Source: Schauerella aestuarii
GTDB lineage: Bacteria; Pseudomonadota; Gammaproteobacteria; Burkholderiales; Burkholderiaceae_B
Assembly: GCF_009866805.1 (NCBI RefSeq)
Contig: NZ_SIZW01000038.1
Span: forward strand, 248,001 to 312,000
DNA length: 64,000 nucleotides
Reading direction: 5' to 3'
Shown here: positions 1-8,097 of the stretch, in pieces
Numbering within the stretch: the first letter of the stretch is position 1
How the letters are laid out: every line of letters begins with the position of its first letter
Notes under the pieces: generated by a model
Told to the model about the DNA's origin: nothing
The model's input: only the letters and a program-made list of their open reading frames with translations
The model's database searches: none
Position numbers and translations under genes: made by a program

Positions 1-438
1 CCCTCATCGATCTACCGTCTGCCCAGGCAGGTCAAGATCGAAGATCTGGCGCGCTACCCATTGATCATGCCGAGCCACCCCCATGCCCTGCGCAGCTTAA
101 TGACGCGCGTATGCCGAGCGCAAGGCGTGCAACTGGATGTGGTCGCCGAGGTCGACGCGGTGCATACGATTGTGGAGCTGGCGTCGCAAGGGCATGCTTG
201 CGCCGTGTTGCCGCGTTCGGCGGTTCAGGGTCCGCATGCCGAGCGGCGCTTCGATGTGGCCACGTTGATCGCGCCGCGCGTGACCAACGATCTGGTGCTG
301 GCCCTGCCGCGTCAACGTCATGCCACCCGCCTGGCCGATGCGACGGCGGATCTGGTCAGAGGATTGGATCTCGCCCCGCTTTTCGCCACAGAGACGACCG
401 CGGCACTGAAAGCGGGGAAAAAACGAAGGCTTGAGTGA
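1..438 (+). CDS. LysR-family regulator, C-terminal part (5' end outside window)
   Basis: The frame is open from base 1, so this is the tail of a gene that begins upstream of the window. The visible 145 residues look like the second half of a LysR substrate-binding domain: a region asking about a ligand-dependent choice (HTIVELASQGHACAVLPRSA) followed by the closing strand and helix (LVLALPRQRHATRLADATADLV). The last residues are a short basic tail, GKKRRLE. The pattern fits the Nac/CysB-like regulators common in Burkholderiales, but the helix-turn-helix is not visible, so the target is unknown. The internal ATG at 67 is not taken as a start because the frame continues upstream with conserved-looking sequence. 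Confidence 0.75.
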   Translation, partial: PSSIYRLPRQVKIEDLARYPLIMPSHPHALRSLMTRVCRAQGVQLDVVAEVDAVHTIVELASQGHACAVLPRSAVQGPHAERRFDVATLIAPRVTNDLVLALPRQRHATRLADATADLVRGLDLAPLFATETTAALKAGKKRRLE

Positions 439-599
439 AAACGGAATCGTGCCAGCCTGACTGACGGCCGTGGCCGGGGCCGGGTGCGGAATGCGTGGCA
501 AGGTTCACATGCAGCGGGGTTCCATGTAGCGGGTGTAAGTCGCCGCACAACGCTTCAGGAGGGCCTGCGTCACACGCCACGCGCAACCCTGAACAGGCC

Positions 600-1736
600 T
601 TATATACGTTCGTGGCGCGTCAGTTGGGCGCCCTTGCGTGGCCCTGGAAAAATCACAGAGATACGCGTGCCGGCATAGTCTGGGCGACTCGTAAGCTTCC
701 ACCATGCGCCGTGCGCATTCGCGATCTCGCGCACGATCGCCAGCCCCAACCCCGATCCACCGACTTTCGATTCGGGCGACCGATAGAACGCATCGAACAC
801 GCGTTCCTGTTCGTCGTCGGGAATCCCTGGTCCGTCGTCCTCCACGGTCAGCGACGGCGGATTGGTGCCCACGTTCAATTTGATCCGGCCGGGCTGTGAA
901 CCATAGCGCAACGCGTTGTCGATCAAATTGCCCAGCAACTCATCGAGCAGCAAAGGATCCGCATCGATCCAAACCGGATAGTCGGGCGCCACCAGATCGA
1001 GCTCGACCTGCGCCGCGCGCGTCTGCGGTATCCATTCGGCACCGCTCGTTTGCACCCATTCGCATAAGTCGATTCGCACGAAACTGTCTTGCGGCCGTGC
1101 GCTAGGATCGGCGCGCGCGAGCACCAATAGTTGCTGCCCCAACCGGATCATGCGATCGCTGACCGCCTTGATGCGCTCGGCGCGCACCCGCACATCGTCG
1201 GGCAATGTGCGCGCCAGCATCAATTCAGACTCAAGCTTCAACCCTGCCAGGGGCGTGCGCAACTGATGCGCGGCATGCCCCACAAAGCGGCGCTGCGCGA
1301 TGATGGACGCGTCGAGCCGTTTGAGCAGATCGTTGGTGTGGCGGATGAGCGGCTCAATCTCGGTGGGCACGCGCGTCACGCTCAGCGGTTGCATATCATC
1401 GATCGAGCGTTGACTGATTTCGTCAGCCAGATGATTGACCGACCGCAGGCCGGCACGCACGCCGCGCACCACCACCCACGCAAACAAGATCAGGAGCAGA
1501 ATCTGCGCGATGACGACGAGCCAGAAGAAATCTTCCAGCATCCACACGTCCATGTCGAGCTTGTGCGTGAGTACCCAGGTGGCGGATACGTCCAGCAGCA
1601 CCAGCAGCAGAATGGCCGGCAGCAAGCGCACGACGAGATAGCGAGCCAGCGAGCCGGCGGGCAGCGGGCCTTTGCCGTGACGCTGCTGCGGCCGAGGATC
1701 GACGCCCTCGGCAGCTTTATTCTGAGGTCTGGCCAT
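600..1736 (-). CDS. Sensor histidine kinase (TctE-like)
   Basis: This is a membrane histidine kinase of 378 residues. Two hydrophobic helices lie at about 33-55 and 70-92. The HAMP-like linker follows, then the H box with the likely phosphorylated His157 (GHAAHQLRTP), the N box (GNLIDNALRYGS, Asn274), the G1 box (EDDGPGIPDD, about 299-308) and the G2 box (GGSGLGL, about 326-332). Only about 14 residues separate the two membrane helices, so it lacks the large periplasmic domain of classical TctE and may sense within the membrane. Its start overlaps the 3' end of the response regulator gene by 20 bp, so the two are translationally coupled. The carboxylate-sensing role of TctE is inferred only from kinase similarity. 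Confidence 0.9.
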   Translation of the reverse strand: MARPQNKAAEGVDPRPQQRHGKGPLPAGSLARYLVVRLLPAILLLVLLDVSATWVLTHKLDMDVWMLEDFFWLVVIAQILLLILFAWVVVRGVRAGLRSVNHLADEISQRSIDDMQPLSVTRVPTEIEPLIRHTNDLLKRLDASIIAQRRFVGHAAHQLRTPLAGLKLESELMLARTLPDDVRVRAERIKAVSDRMIRLGQQLLVLARADPSARPQDSFVRIDLCEWVQTSGAEWIPQTRAAQVELDLVAPDYPVWIDADPLLLDELLGNLIDNALRYGSQPGRIKLNVGTNPPSLTVEDDGPGIPDDEQERVFDAFYRSPESKVGGSGLGLAIVREIANAHGAWWKLTSRPDYAGTRISVIFPGPRKGAQLTRHERI

Positions 1737-2397
1737 CCACGTCTAGCAGATAGCCGAAGCCGCGCACCGTTTGAATGCTGGCGCCCGTGCCTTCAAGGCG
1801 CTTGCGCAAACGATAAACATACACTTCCACTGCGTTTTCGCTGAAATCGGCATCCCATGCCGACAGCGAATTGACGATCTGGCGCTTGGTGACCACACGG
1901 CCCACACGGGCCAGCAGCATCTCCAATACCGAGAGCTCCCGTACCGACAAGGACAACCGTTCGCCATTGACGCGGACCTCACGCCCCACCGTATCGAACA
2001 CCAGCGGCCCCACTTCGAGCAACGGTTGCGCCTGACCCGTACGGCGCCGTCCGAACACGCGCACGCGTGCGGCCAGCTCCGGCAACTCGAACGGTTTGGT
2101 GACGTAGTCGTCGGCACCGGCATCCAGGCCGGCCACGCGATCTTCGAGACCATCGCGGGCGGTGAGAATGAGCACCGGCACTTGATTGCCGTCCAGACGC
2201 AGTTGCCGCAAGACATCCAAACCACCCATGCCGGGCAGGTTGAGGTCGAGCAACAGCAGATCGTAGGTTTGTGCAGCCAGCGCGCCCTGCACGCGGTCGC
2301 CCTCAGTCAACCAATCGACGGCATAGCCCTGATCGGTGAGGAATTCCTCGAGCGCGTGGCCGAGGGTGGTGTCGTCTTCAATTACGAGAACTCGCAT
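1717..2397 (-). CDS. OmpR-family response regulator (TctD-like)
   Basis: This is a 226-residue response regulator with a receiver domain and a winged-helix DNA-binding domain. The acidic pair is Asp8-Asp9, the phosphoacceptor is Asp50 (LLLLDLNLPG), and the conserved lysine is Lys100 (DYVTKPF). The C-terminal half has the OmpR pattern (LSVRELSVLEMLL, then VYVYRLRKRLE and TVRGFGYLL). I start at the ATG at 2397 because the protein then begins with the canonical MRVLVIEDD; longer in-frame starts would add an unrelated basic segment. It is the first gene of a two-gene operon with the kinase at 600-1736, and the pair should transmit that kinase's signal to transcription. Confidence 0.92.
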   Translation of the reverse strand: MRVLVIEDDTTLGHALEEFLTDQGYAVDWLTEGDRVQGALAAQTYDLLLLDLNLPGMGGLDVLRQLRLDGNQVPVLILTARDGLEDRVAGLDAGADDYVTKPFELPELAARVRVFGRRRTGQAQPLLEVGPLVFDTVGREVRVNGERLSLSVRELSVLEMLLARVGRVVTKRQIVNSLSAWDADFSENAVEVYVYRLRKRLEGTGASIQTVRGFGYLLDVDGQTSE

Positions 2398-2498
2398 GGC
2401 GACGATTCTAGCGCGATAACGCGCATTGTGGGAGGCGTGGCAGACATGGTTTTTAGACGGCCGACGCGGGAGCACACGCGTGCCCCCGCCGCAGTCGC

Positions 2499-3122
2499 TT
2501 ATCGGCCGGCGGGCGCCGGGGTCGTGCCTGATGCCGGTGCACGGTTCTGCGCCGCACCTGCCGCCGGCGCACGCGCCGGCGCTGCAGCGCCAGCAGCCGG
2601 CGACACCGCAGCGGGTGTTGCACCCGCGCCGGTGGTGGGTGTCGTACCGCTTGCCGACGAGGCCGCACCACCCGGCACTGCCGAGCCCTGCATGCTGTTG
2701 GCGGCCGCCTTCGGCGTCGTTACGAAGCCGATGCGGGTCATGCCGGCGCGGCGGGCAGCGCCCATCACTTCGGCCAACACCTCATAGCGGGTATTCAGAT
2801 CGGCGCGAATACGCATCTGCGGCTGCGGCTTCTCGGCCGCAAACGCGGCGAAGCGCGTCTGCAAGGCTTCCAGCGCAACCGGCTGCTCGTCGATGAAAAG
2901 CTGGCCGGCGGGATCGATGGCGAAGTCGACGACCTTGGGCTCTTCCTCGACCTGCTCGGCGCTCACCTGAGGCAAATTGATCTTGATGGAATGAGACAGC
3001 AGCGGCGCAGTGATGATGAAAATCACCAGCAGCACCAGCATGACGTCGATCAACGGCACCATGTTGATCTCCGACATGGCGCCGCCCCCCGACCCCTTGT
3101 TGTCGAAGCTACCGAATGCCAT
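2499..3122 (-). CDS. exbD: ExbD/TolR-family biopolymer transport protein
   Basis: ExbD works with ExbB as the proton-driven motor that energises TonB. The protein starts with a short cytoplasmic segment, then one membrane helix that carries the essential aspartate (NMVPLIDVMLVLLVIF, Asp26), then a periplasmic domain (VDFAIDPAGQLFIDEQPV, and the regularly spaced MRIRADLNTRYEVLAEVM). The typical family length is about 140 residues; this one has 207, because an Ala/Pro/Thr/Gly-rich low-complexity tail follows from about residue 145. Its ATG overlaps the stop codon of exbB as TAATG, so the two are translationally coupled. Confidence 0.9.
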   Translation of the reverse strand: MAFGSFDNKGSGGGAMSEINMVPLIDVMLVLLVIFIITAPLLSHSIKINLPQVSAEQVEEEPKVVDFAIDPAGQLFIDEQPVALEALQTRFAAFAAEKPQPQMRIRADLNTRYEVLAEVMGAARRAGMTRIGFVTTPKAAANSMQGSAVPGGAASSASGTTPTTGAGATPAAVSPAAGAAAPARAPAAGAAQNRAPASGTTPAPAGR

Positions 3123-3949
3123 TACTGGGCTCCTCGATTGGCGCCGTTACGGCCCAACGCGCGCACCTTGCCGTCGGACACTGCGACTTGCGCACCGGTG
3201 GTCAGGAAAGCGAACAGATCGTGGGCATACGCATCCAGGCGCGACAACAGCACACGATTGCTGCGCACGAAGGTGTTGTAGGCCAGCACGGCGGGGATGG
3301 CGACGGCCAGGCCCAAGCCGGTCATGATCAACGCTTCGCCCACGGGACCGGCGATGCGGTTGATGGTCACGCCGTCGGACATGCCGATGTTGACCAGCGC
3401 GTGATACACGCCCCACACGGTTCCGAACAACCCCACGAACGGAGCCGTGGAGCCTACCGATGCCAGCACGGTCAGGCCGTTCTCGAGCTTGGCGGTTTCT
3501 TCGTCGATCACTTTGCGCATCGTACGCTGCACGAACTCACCGTTCGAACCGCTTTCTTCAAGCTTGGTGGCGCCATAACGCGAATGGTGATCGCGCGCAT
3601 GCATGGCATGGCTTGCCAGATGCGAAAACGGGTCGCCCGCGCCATGCGTGGCGATTTCGTTTTCGACCTGCTCGAGCGAGCTGGCGTTCCAAAATTTGTT
3701 CAGGAAGTCAGACGCGCGACGGCGCACGCGCATGTTGTTGAACGCTTTGACGAAAATCAGGTACCACGACACGAGCGACATCAGGATCAGGACCAGGAAC
3801 AGCCCCTTCCCGACGGCATCGCTTTGCGCCACGAAGTGCATGAACCCCATGTCGGGTGCAGCCGCTGGTGCCGCGCCACCCGCGGCCGCGGGCGCGGCCG
3901 GACTCACTTGTGCCAGCAGCAGCATGGCGTGATTGATCAGGTTGGACAT
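3122..3949 (-). CDS. exbB: ExbB/TolQ-family proton channel protein
   Basis: ExbB is the MotA/TolQ/ExbB-family proton channel of the TonB energising complex in the inner membrane. The 275-residue protein has an Ala/Pro-rich N terminus, a first membrane helix near 50-70 (GLFLVLILMSLVSWYLIFV), a cytoplasmic loop, and two further helices in the conserved C-terminal part (LTVLASVGSTAPFVGLFGTVWGVYHAL and GEALIMTGLGLAVAIPAVLAYN). The TAPFVGLFGTVWG segment is the family signature. It is the middle gene of tonB-exbB-exbD, starting 1 bp after the tonB stop codon. Confidence 0.92.
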   Translation of the reverse strand: MSNLINHAMLLLAQVSPAAPAAAGGAAPAAAPDMGFMHFVAQSDAVGKGLFLVLILMSLVSWYLIFVKAFNNMRVRRRASDFLNKFWNASSLEQVENEIATHGAGDPFSHLASHAMHARDHHSRYGATKLEESGSNGEFVQRTMRKVIDEETAKLENGLTVLASVGSTAPFVGLFGTVWGVYHALVNIGMSDGVTINRIAGPVGEALIMTGLGLAVAIPAVLAYNTFVRSNRVLLSRLDAYAHDLFAFLTTGAQVAVSDGKVRALGRNGANRGAQ

Positions 3950-3950
3950 C

Positions 3951-4796
3951 TCAGTTCCTCATGACGAAATCGAATGGTAATTTGGCTCTTGCCGGGTAGG
4001 CGACCCCATTGCGGGTCAGCGGTTTGAAGCGCGCTTTACGCGCTGCAACCAAGGCTGACTCGTCCAGGCGGTCGATGCCCGACGACGTGTCGATGGTGGC
4101 GCGTGTGACGTCACCATTGGTATCGATATCCACGAGCACCACGACCCGGCCCTCTTCGCGCAGACGGCGCGAGATGTTCGGGTAGGTGGGCAACGGCCGT
4201 GAACCGCGGTACTCCACCGACGTCACCAGTTGCGGCTCGGTGGGTTGCGGTGCGGTCTGCGGCGCTTGCGTGCGCTGCTCGCCCATCGGCACACCGCCCG
4301 GCGGCAACGCGACCGGAGGTGGCGGCGGCGCCGGCTCAGGCTTGCGCTCGACGGGTTTCGGCACGGGCTTGGGCACCGGTTTGGGTTTTGGCTTTGGTGG
4401 CGGCTTCGGCTTGGGCGCGGGTTCCGGGGCCTTCTCGACCACAGGAGGTGGCGGTTCAGGCTCAGGTTCCGGCTCCACTTCGGGCTCAGGCTCAGGCTCA
4501 GGTGGTGGCGGCTCGACTTCGGGCTCGGGCGGCGGCGGCTCCGGCACCACTTCGGGCGGGGGTTCCACGACCGGCGACGGATCGGGCTCCACGGCTTGCG
4601 CCAACTCAGGCACCGGCGCCTCGATCACGCTGACCATGATGGCTTCGGGCTCGAGCAACTCCGGCGGTTCCTCGGGCTGCATGAAAAGCAGGCTGGCAGC
4701 CGCGGCGTGCGCAGCCACCACAGACACGATGGCCGCAACGCGAATCCCATTGGAGACGTTCGACGACGCGTATCTGGCTTGTTTGACTTCAGGCAT
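3951..4796 (-). CDS. tonB: TonB energy transducer
   Basis: TonB spans from the inner membrane to outer-membrane receptors and delivers energy for siderophore and haem uptake. The 281-residue protein has an N-terminal membrane anchor (about 17-36), a long periplasmic spacer, and a C-terminal TonB domain (about 200-281: PLPTYPNISRRLREEGRVVV, then VDIDTNGDVTRATI and SGIDRLDESALVAARKARFKP). The spacer is strikingly biased. It begins with Pro-Glu repeats, which are acidic, and changes to Pro-Lys repeats, which are basic, before the C-terminal domain. This is the usual TonB charge layout. It is first in tonB-exbB-exbD and lies downstream of a Fur-like site. Confidence 0.93.
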   Translation of the reverse strand: MPEVKQARYASSNVSNGIRVAAIVSVVAAHAAAASLLFMQPEEPPELLEPEAIMVSVIEAPVPELAQAVEPDPSPVVEPPPEVVPEPPPPEPEVEPPPPEPEPEPEVEPEPEPEPPPPVVEKAPEPAPKPKPPPKPKPKPVPKPVPKPVERKPEPAPPPPPVALPPGGVPMGEQRTQAPQTAPQPTEPQLVTSVEYRGSRPLPTYPNISRRLREEGRVVVLVDIDTNGDVTRATIDTSSGIDRLDESALVAARKARFKPLTRNGVAYPARAKLPFDFVMRN

Positions 4797-4879
4797 GAAT
4801 CAGTGCGAGACCATTGAACGGAAATGTCGCGCGCCGTCGACTCGGAAACCTACGAATGAAGACGCGCTCAAGCCCGACA

Positions 4880-4903
4880 TAATAACTCAAATGGGAATTA
4901 TTC
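4880..4903 (-). promoter_or_regulatory. Putative Fur box upstream of tonB
   Basis: The stretch AATAATTCCCATTTGAGTTATT, read on the minus strand, is an AT-rich imperfect inverted repeat. It closely resembles betaproteobacterial Fur sites with the core AATGAGAATTATT. It lies about 85-105 bp upstream of the tonB start codon, which is a suitable position for iron-dependent repression of tonB-exbB-exbD. Confidence 0.6.
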
Positions 4904-4950
4904 GCAGATCGATCGTCAATTGGCGGCACATCTGCGGCACATCTGCGGCG

Positions 4951-5020
4951 CTTGTCCTGCACCGCTTGTCCTGCACCGCTTGTCCTGCACCGCTTGTCCT
5001 GCACTGCTTGCCCTGCACTG
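4951..5020. repeat. 14-bp tandem repeat, five units
   Basis: The unit CTTGTCCTGCACCG occurs five times head to tail. The first three are identical; the last two differ by one or two bases. An 11-bp duplication (CGGCACATCTG) lies just before it. The array sits between the tonB promoter region and tRNA-Val and encodes nothing convincing. The 331 bases between tonB and the tRNA otherwise hold only the Fur-like site and a terminator. Confidence 0.9.
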
Positions 5021-5083
5021 CGAAGCCACGTGCGCGAAGCCACCTGCGTGCAAGACGACGACTCAACATACCGTCGCACAATG

Positions 5084-5123
5084 AAAAACCCCGCCGGGGC
5101 TTGCGCCAACCGACGGGGTTTTA
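5084..5123 (-). terminator. Rho-independent terminator of tRNA-Val
   Basis: On the minus strand, an inverted repeat CCCCG...CGGGG is followed by TTTTT. It lies directly after the CCA end of tRNA-Val. Confidence 0.75.
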
Positions 5124-5127
5124 TTAT

Positions 5128-5203
5128 TGGTGGGTGCTGAGGGGCTCGAACCCCCGACCTACGCCGTGTAAAGGCGCCGCTCTACCAACTGAGCTAAGCA
5201 CCC
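5128..5203 (-). tRNA. tRNA-Val (anticodon TAC)
   Basis: The minus strand folds as a complete cloverleaf of 76 nt with an encoded CCA. The acceptor stem is GGGTGCT/AGCACCC, the D arm is GCTCAGTTGGTAGAGC, the anticodon loop is TTTACAC with anticodon TAC, and the T loop is TTCGAGC-like. The anticodon reads GUA valine codons. Confidence 0.97.
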
Positions 5204-5473
5204 TGGTGCTTTCATCTGCAGCGCTTCAACGCCACAGTGGCAGCGCTTCTCGCGCTACCCAAGGCGTCTTGCTTATGCCTTGCCGTACTGCTTCAACTGC
5301 ATAACCTGTACTGCATCACGTGCACGACATGATTCACTGCTTTGCGGCTTCCCTGCCCTGTTATTCAGTAGCGTTGGAAGCAACGCGGCTCGCAGTATAA
5401 CGAGCCGCGCGGACTTGAGCAAATGCCAAGTGTGCGATGCCACGAAAACGACGTGGATCGCGACAGCGTCAAA

Positions 5474-5746
5474 TTAGTTGACGGCGTCTTTCAGAGCCTT
5501 GCCCGGACGGAACTTCGGCACCTTGGCTTTCTTGATCTTGATCGTTTCGCCGGTGCGCGGGTTGCGGCCGGTACGGGCAGCGCGCGCGGTGACGGCGAAC
5601 GTGCCGAAACCAACCAAAGTCACGGTGTTGCCTTTCTTCAGCGTCGTCTTGACGGCGCCGATCAGCGCGTCCAGCGAGCGGCCGGCAGCGGCTTTGGAAA
5701 TATCGGCTTTAGCCGCGATGTGGTCGATAAGTTCGGTTTTGTTCAT
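5474..5746 (-). CDS. hupB: DNA-binding protein HU
   Basis: This is a 90-residue histone-like protein that bends and compacts DNA and acts as a dimer in the nucleoid. It matches HU throughout: [21 protein letters not shown] at the start, the dimer core, the signature GFGTF(AV), the beta arm [14 protein letters not shown], and the end [13 protein letters not shown]. The arm carries the conserved proline of the RNPxTG tip. The gene stands alone between tRNA-Val and the PLP lyase gene, with 247 bp upstream that hold only its expected promoter. Confidence 0.97.
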   Translation of the reverse strand: MNKTELIDHIAAKADISKAAAGRSLDALIGAVKTTLKKGNTVTLVGFGTFAVTARAARTGRNPRTGETIKIKKAKVPKFRPGKALKDAVN

Positions 5747-5993
5747 TAAGAGTTACCCCTCACAAGGTAGTAGGCGCATTGAGCGGGCCCGCAGCGCGCA
5801 ACCCACCCGACATACGTTCGAACAGCATAAAGAAATGCGATTTGCGCGACAAAGCACAATATCTAAACTGCTGCGCCGCTTGCGGATCACCAGCCATTCA
5901 GCCAATGTCCTCAAGCGACGCAGGGGTGTATTAGGCACGCGCCATCCGGCGCTGTCAAGCGAAAATGCGACGTCAAGCCGCGTAAACGCTGGC

Positions 5994-7250
5994 TCAACGA
6001 CCCATACAACGATTCAGCGCCTGATCGAAATCGTGAATCAGATCTGCCTCGTCTTCGATACCCACGGAAACCCGAAGGAAACTATCGCCAATACCCATTT
6101 GCTTACGCCGCTCTCCACCCATCTCGTAATAGATCGTGTGGGCCGCCGGCAATGCCAACGTTCGGGTATCGCCTAAATGCGTCGCCAAAATGACGACCCG
6201 CAGCGCATTCAGAAAATCGAAGCAGTCGATGCCGTCGGCCAATTCCACGCCCAATAATCCACCGTAGCGATCATCGAACAATGCCTTGGCGCGCGCATGC
6301 TGCGGGTGATCCTCCAACCCTGGATACGACACCTTCGAAACGCCAGGATGTGCCTGCAGGAAGCGCGCCAGCGCCATCGCGTTGGTGCAATGTTTTTCCA
6401 GCCGCAACGACAGCGTCTCTGCCCCGACCGCAATGCGGTGCGCCGGTTCGGCAGCCAGGGTGCCCCCCATGTCGCGCAGGCCTTTCTTCTTGATCTGCGT
6501 CAATCCCCACGAGGTCGATGGCCCCTTGCGATACGCCTCATAGATGCGATCGTTACCCTGCCAATCGTAGACGCCCGTGTCGGTAACCGAGCCGCCCAAC
6601 GCATGGCCGTGTCCACCAATATATTTGGAGAGCGAGTTCATCACGAACGCCGCGCCCACATCCTTGCCGCGAAACAACCAGGGCGAGGTCAGTGTGCCGT
6701 CGATCACATAGACCAGATTCTGCTCGCGGCACAGCGCGCCGATGGCCGCCAGATCGGCGACCTGCGTGCCCGGATTGGCGATCGTTTCAACGAACACCAT
6801 CTTGGTATCGGGACGCACCGCCGCACGCACCAGCTCGACATCGGTGGCATCCACAAACGTGATTTCCACACCCAATGTCATCAACGTGCCGAGCAGGCTG
6901 TTCGTATTGCCGAAAATGAACTGGCTGCATACCAGGTGATCGCCGTGCCGCAGAAGGCTGGCGAAGATTCCGGTCAGCGCCGCCATCCCGGTGGAAAACG
7001 TCACCGTGCCGTTACCCCCTTCCATCTGCGAGAGCTTGCGCTCCAATGCCGTGGTGGTGGGCGTGCCCTGACGCGAATAGGTAAAGCCGGCCTTGCCCTG
7101 AAACACGGCGGCCAGTTCGCGGGCGTCGTCATAAGCGAACTCGGACGACGTATGCATGGGCTTGTGCACCGCGCCGTGCTCGACGTCGTGGCGCCGATCG
7201 GAATGCAGAATGGTCGTGGTGAAGCCGTTGCGCGGCGTATCGGTAGACAT
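5994..7250 (-). CDS. Cystathionine gamma-synthase family PLP enzyme
   Basis: This 418-residue enzyme belongs to the Cys/Met-metabolism PLP family (cystathionine gamma-synthase, gamma-lyase, O-acylhomoserine sulfhydrylase). The Schiff-base lysine is Lys209 (VMNSLSKYIGGHG) and the cofactor-binding aspartate is Asp184 (VIDGTLTSPWL). The substrate-side motif YSRQGTPTTTALE is at about 58-70 and the glycine-rich phosphate-binding segment FSTGMAAL at about 85. I cannot assign the precise substrate; the sequence departs from MetB in several places, for example DGT for the usual DNT. It lies last in a probable rnr-rlmB operon. Confidence 0.85.
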   Translation of the reverse strand: MSTDTPRNGFTTTILHSDRRHDVEHGAVHKPMHTSSEFAYDDARELAAVFQGKAGFTYSRQGTPTTTALERKLSQMEGGNGTVTFSTGMAALTGIFASLLRHGDHLVCSQFIFGNTNSLLGTLMTLGVEITFVDATDVELVRAAVRPDTKMVFVETIANPGTQVADLAAIGALCREQNLVYVIDGTLTSPWLFRGKDVGAAFVMNSLSKYIGGHGHALGGSVTDTGVYDWQGNDRIYEAYRKGPSTSWGLTQIKKKGLRDMGGTLAAEPAHRIAVGAETLSLRLEKHCTNAMALARFLQAHPGVSKVSYPGLEDHPQHARAKALFDDRYGGLLGVELADGIDCFDFLNALRVVILATHLGDTRTLALPAAHTIYYEMGGERRKQMGIGDSFLRVSVGIEDEADLIHDFDQALNRCMGR

Positions 7251-7297
7251 GACGATTTACCCGTACGAAAGAAGCTATGGAAGTGTGAGGATACTGA

Positions 7298-8035
7298 TCA
7301 GGCGTGGCGTTGACGCACCGTCTCGAACAGGCACACGGCACTGGCGACGGATACGTTCAAACTCTCGACCGAACCGCGCATCGGAATATTGACGAGCTGG
7401 TCGCAGGTCTCGCGCGTCAAGCGGCGCATGCCCTCGCCTTCGGCGCCCATTACCCAGGCCATCGACTGACGAGCATCGACCTGGTGCATGCTGGATTCCG
7501 CCTGATCGTCGGTGCCGACCAGCCACACCCCACGGTCCTTGAGCGCACGCATGGTGCGCGCAAGATTGGTCACCATCAAATAAGGCACCGTGTCGGCCGC
7601 GCCGCACGCCACCCGTTGCACCGTGGCGTTCAACCCCACGGCACGGTCGCGCGGCGCAATCACCGCGTGCACACCGGCGGCGTCCGCCGAGCGCAGGCAC
7701 GCTCCCAGATTATGCGGATCGGTAACGCCATCGAGAATGAGCAGAAACGGGGGTTCTTCGATCACATCGAGCACGTCGTCGATATCGACGGCGAGCTGAC
7801 GCTCGTCGGCCAACGCCACCACGCCTTGATGACGGGTGCCGCGCGCCAGCCCATCCAGCCTTTCGGTAGGAACGGGGTGGACCTTGCAGCCCGCGCGTTC
7901 AGCCTGCTCGATGAGGGACTGCATGCGCTTGTCGCGGCGCGACGCCTCGACATAAACGTCCTTGATGGAATCGGGTGCATGACGCATGCGCGCCACCACC
8001 GCGTGAAAACCCGCGAGAACCTGGGTAGCCGCCAT
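7298..8035 (-). CDS. rlmB: 23S rRNA (guanosine-2251)-2'-O-methyltransferase RlmB
   Basis: RlmB methylates the ribose of G2251 in the 23S rRNA P loop, using S-adenosylmethionine. The protein has an N-terminal substrate-binding domain and a C-terminal SPOUT knot. The three SPOUT motifs are visible: [26 protein letters not shown], and [19 protein letters not shown] start at the ATG at 8035, giving 245 residues, because a GAGG ribosome-binding site lies 9 bases upstream; the GTG at 8050 is less likely. It lies 62 bp downstream of rnr, and that pairing is conserved in many proteobacteria. Confidence 0.93.
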   Translation of the reverse strand: MAATQVLAGFHAVVARMRHAPDSIKDVYVEASRRDKRMQSLIEQAERAGCKVHPVPTERLDGLARGTRHQGVVALADERQLAVDIDDVLDVIEEPPFLLILDGVTDPHNLGACLRSADAAGVHAVIAPRDRAVGLNATVQRVACGAADTVPYLMVTNLARTMRALKDRGVWLVGTDDQAESSMHQVDARQSMAWVMGAEGEGMRRLTRETCDQLVNIPMRGSVESLNVSVASAVCLFETVRQRHA

Positions 8036-8097
8036 ACGATAAAACCTCACAAAGCCCGAATCGAGCGCGACATCTTACCCGGTCGCGCCCGCTCGCG

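Noticed and set aside
4186-5304. A long Gly/Ser-rich plus-strand frame opposite tonB
   Set aside because: It mirrors the proline-rich spacer of TonB on the other strand and runs on through tRNA-Val; it has no independent support.
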